From contig NZ_OCMS01000001.1 of NCBI RefSeq assembly GCF_900215325.1, positions 248,001 through 312,000 of the forward strand: a stretch of 64,000 bases of DNA, written 5' to 3'. The translations under genes and the position numbers were made by a program. Below the pieces are notes generated by a model. The model had not been told where the DNA came from and made no database searches. It worked only from the letters and a program-made list of their open reading frames with translations. Below, in pieces: positions 61,861 through 64,000 of this stretch (its first letter is position 1; each line of letters starts with the position of its first letter). The stretch is from Fibrobacter sp. UWB16. Lineage in GTDB: Bacteria > Fibrobacterota > Fibrobacteria > Fibrobacterales > Fibrobacteraceae.

Positions 61861-63198
61861 ATGAATATTATCGAAACTTTGAACGCAGCAGGTCAGCAAG
61901 AACTGGCCCAACATTTGGAATCCTTGACGGGTGATGCCCACGCAAATTTGGAACGCGATATTTTGAGCCAGGACTGGCAAGAACTCAAGGCTTTGCATGC
62001 CGAAAAATCCGCCGCCAGCTTGAGCGACAACGTTTCTGCCGACCTCACTCCGATGCCGTGGAAACTTGCAACAGACGATCTCCGTTACGACTTCTGGAAA
62101 GAAACAGGTGAAATTCTCCTCGGTCAAGGCAAAGTTGCCGCATTCCTCGTAGCAGGCGGTCAAGGTTCTCGTCTCGGTTTCGATGGTCCGAAGGGCATGT
62201 TCGATATCGGTCTCCCAAGCCACAAAAGTTTGTTCCAGTTGCAGGCCGAACGTTTGCGCAATTTGGGCGCCCGCGTGGGTCACGCCATCCCGTGGTGCAT
62301 CATGACAAGCCCCCTGAACCACGAAGCGACGGTCAACTTTTTCAACGAAAACAATTTCTTTGGATTAAACCGCGAAGATATCCGATTCTTCCAGCAGGGA
62401 ACGATTTGCGCCCTCACCGCAGACGGCAAGGCTGTCCGCGATGGCGAAGACCATTTGGCGCTTGTGCCCGATGGAAACGGCGGTTGCTTCCGCGCCCTCG
62501 CCCAGAGCGGAACGCTCGCTTGGCTTGTGGAACGCGGCGTGCAATACGTGTTCCTCTACAGCGTCGATAACGCCCTCTGCCGCATTTGCGACCCGGCATT
62601 CATTGGCGCCCTCGCCGAAAAAGGCACGATTCTCAGCGCATCGAAGGTCGTCCACAAGGCTGGTCCGAACGAAAAAGTCGGCATTTTCGCCTTCCAGAAC
62701 AAGAAGCCAGGCGTTGTCGAATACAGCGACCTTCCGGAAAACTTCCGCGACATGACGAATGCAGATGGCAGCCTCACGTTCGATGGCGGCAACATCGCGA
62801 TTCACTTGTTTAAAATCAGCGGACTTCGCAAGTTGCAGACAAGCAAACTTCCGTGGCATACCGCCCGCAAAACCGTTTGCGGCATCGAAAAGTGCTTCAA
62901 GTTTGAACAGTTCCTCTTTGACGCATTCCCGCAGCTCGGTTCCATGCTCCCGTTCGGCGTCGTGCGCGAAGAAGAATTCAGCCCGGTCAAGAACGCCGAA
63001 GGCAACGATTCTCCGAAGACGGCTCGCATCATGATTGGCAAGCTTCACCGCGAATGGCTCCGCAAGGCGCACGTCAAAATTGATGAGAAGAAGTTATACG
63101 AAATTTCGCCGACGATTAGCTACGCTGGCGAAGGCCTCAAGCAGAGCATCTTCGACCGCGAACTCGGAAGAAACATCCTGGAATTTGAAGAGGATTAA
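61861..63198 (+). CDS. UDP-sugar pyrophosphorylase (UAP1/UDPGP family)
   Basis: 445 aa. FLVAGGQGSRLGFDGPKGMFDI is the UTP-binding loop of the UDPGP family (LaGGqGTRLG...PKG). PWCIMTSPLNHEAT, FFQQGTICAL, VPDGNGGCFRAL, YSVDNALCRICDP and NIAIHLFKI follow in family order. Closer to eukaryote-type UDP-GlcNAc/UDP-GalNAc pyrophosphorylase than to bacterial GlmU or GalU. Provides UDP-sugars for cell-wall and surface glycans. The longer open frame upstream is translated repeat and rejected. Confidence 0.9.
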   Translation: MNIIETLNAAGQQELAQHLESLTGDAHANLERDILSQDWQELKALHAEKSAASLSDNVSADLTPMPWKLATDDLRYDFWKETGEILLGQGKVAAFLVAGGQGSRLGFDGPKGMFDIGLPSHKSLFQLQAERLRNLGARVGHAIPWCIMTSPLNHEATVNFFNENNFFGLNREDIRFFQQGTICALTADGKAVRDGEDHLALVPDGNGGCFRALAQSGTLAWLVERGVQYVFLYSVDNALCRICDPAFIGALAEKGTILSASKVVHKAGPNEKVGIFAFQNKKPGVVEYSDLPENFRDMTNADGSLTFDGGNIAIHLFKISGLRKLQTSKLPWHTARKTVCGIEKCFKFEQFLFDAFPQLGSMLPFGVVREEEFSPVKNAEGNDSPKTARIMIGKLHREWLRKAHVKIDEKKLYEISPTISYAGEGLKQSIFDRELGRNILEFEED

Positions 63199-63208
63199 CC
63201 AGGCGTCA

Positions 63209-63280
63209 GCCTGTCATTCCCGCGAAAGCGGGAATCTCCATTTCAGCAAAAGGAGATGCCCGACTAAATCGGGCATGACA
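63209..63280. repeat. Family-2 interspersed repeat, complete
   Basis: TGTCATTCCCGCGAAAGCGG..., centre ATCTCCATTTCAGCAAAAGG, right end CGGGCATGACA; outer ends inverted. Confidence 0.8.
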
Positions 63281-63282
63281 TT

Positions 63283-64000
63283 GTGAGAAAAACTTTATAT
63301 AGAATTTTTCTACATACCTTATTATGTTTGCCGAACATATTCTATTCGGCATTTTTTGCAGTCGTTTTCCCGATTTACAAGGTTTTGCACAAGAAGCGCG
63401 CCTACGGGCGCGTTGAAAAGCACTTGGCAGCCGCAAAGGAATACGTTATACGGAAAAGCGACGATACAAACAAAATGCCGCGCAATATGAAAAGTCCGAA
63501 CCCAGATGCGCTTGCAACAATAAATGCGCGCGACACATTCAAAGGCATTTTCTGGAATGCGCTTGAATCCTACCGCGGACTCGCACATATCAAAAGCGTT
63601 GAAAAGCGAATCGTGTACGAAAACGAACACATCATCCAGGGCGCCATCGCTGAATGTGCTAAACAAAACGCCCCCATCGCTGGCATCAGCATACACCAGG
63701 GTGCATTCGAACTTTTGCACCGCGCTCTTTGCCGCTACAGCGAACACGTACACCTCATTACAGATTCCGTCGGCGACATCGCATTCCGCGAAGTCCTCAA
63801 AGACCTCCGCAGCGACCCGCACCTGACCGAATATCATCCCGACGAAACAGGTTGCCTTATCCGCGAACTATTCCGCACTAAAGGCATTTTAGCGATGGTC
63901 ATCGACCAAGGCAAGCATACCAAAGGGAACACAGTCTCGCTATTCGGTCGCCCCAGCACACTCTACTTGCGCCTCCCGCAAAAAATAAACGAGATGGGAG
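63283..64000 (+). CDS. LpxL/HtrB-like lysophospholipid acyltransferase, partial (C-terminus off the right edge)
   Basis: Open frame of 239 codons to the window end, from GTG 63283. An N-terminal hydrophobic anchor (TLYRIFLHTLLCLPNIFYSA, then FFAVVFPIYKVL) is followed by GISIHQGAFELLHRAL, which gives the H(x4)E catalytic pair (HQGAFE), and VIDQGKHTKGNTVSLFGRPS, the DQ...G...FfG substrate block of lipid A late acyltransferases. It would add a secondary acyl chain to lipid A. GTG is chosen because ATG 63324 is in another frame and stops soon; TTG 63328 is an alternative. The GTG directly follows a family-2 repeat. Confidence 0.75.
   Translation, partial: MRKTLYRIFLHTLLCLPNIFYSAFFAVVFPIYKVLHKKRAYGRVEKHLAAAKEYVIRKSDDTNKMPRNMKSPNPDALATINARDTFKGIFWNALESYRGLAHIKSVEKRIVYENEHIIQGAIAECAKQNAPIAGISIHQGAFELLHRALCRYSEHVHLITDSVGDIAFREVLKDLRSDPHLTEYHPDETGCLIRELFRTKGILAMVIDQGKHTKGNTVSLFGRPSTLYLRLPQKINEMG

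Noticed and set aside
63322-63837. 171-codon minus-strand open frame at the right end
   Set aside because: Antisense to the LpxL-like frame, which has the HxxxxE and DQ...FG motifs.

Overview
The window reads as chromosomal DNA of a Fibrobacter-like bacterium (Fibrobacterota, FCB group). This is inferred from serine-rich linkers in surface lipoproteins, TAnnTTTG-type -10 elements, a cytoplasmic GH116 glycosidase, many outer-membrane proteins, and intergenic regions full of GTCATTCTGA-type inverted repeats. No database search was possible.

Layout. 1-1277: a P-loop KAP NTPase that runs off the left edge. 1614-2540: a sugar-1-phosphate nucleotidyltransferase. 2639-2995: a scar made of an orphan C-terminal gene scrap and a broken IS3-type transposase. 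3075-18753: a 14-gene, minus-strand, tightly packed polysaccharide operon. It starts with a DegT aminotransferase and a PglC-like phosphoglycosyl transferase, then a PLP decarboxylase/ATP-grasp pair, glycosyltransferases, a Wzy-like polymerase, a pyruvyl transferase and a Wzx-like flippase, and ends in a PP-loop/SDR/MenD-like cassette. The middle is much more AT-rich than the two promoter-proximal genes, as expected for an exchangeable glycan locus.

19190-31060 holds housekeeping genes (groES-groEL, a class A PBP, tRNA-Arg, rnhB, purN) set among dense arrays of inverted-repeat elements. Two near-identical GIY-YIG nuclease genes lie inside a tandem duplication of one array. 31119-46061 carries the GH116 enzyme, a GGDEF protein, purC, a tyrosine-phosphatase-like protein, a GT-C/NPCBM membrane protein with a MurG-like partner, and a four-gene operon of three Cys-containing lipoproteins plus a SPASM radical SAM enzyme. 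46206-64000 carries a second PD-(D/E)XK transposase-like gene, bL31, lipoproteins, an Omp85-like/large outer-membrane pair next to a roadblock/MglA module, bS20, a second DegT enzyme, NrnA, a LysE-type exporter, MraY, a UDP-sugar pyrophosphorylase and, at the right edge, an LpxL-like acyltransferase.

Three themes recur. (i) At least eight genes have a TAnnTT hexamer exactly 6-7 nt before the ATG and no Shine-Dalgarno, which suggests leaderless mRNAs. (ii) Two interspersed repeat families fill the intergenic spaces and have each entered a coding sequence in frame (rnhB and the LysE-family gene). (iii) The radical SAM/lipoprotein operon and the GIY-YIG/repeat array are the best candidates for incompletely described systems.
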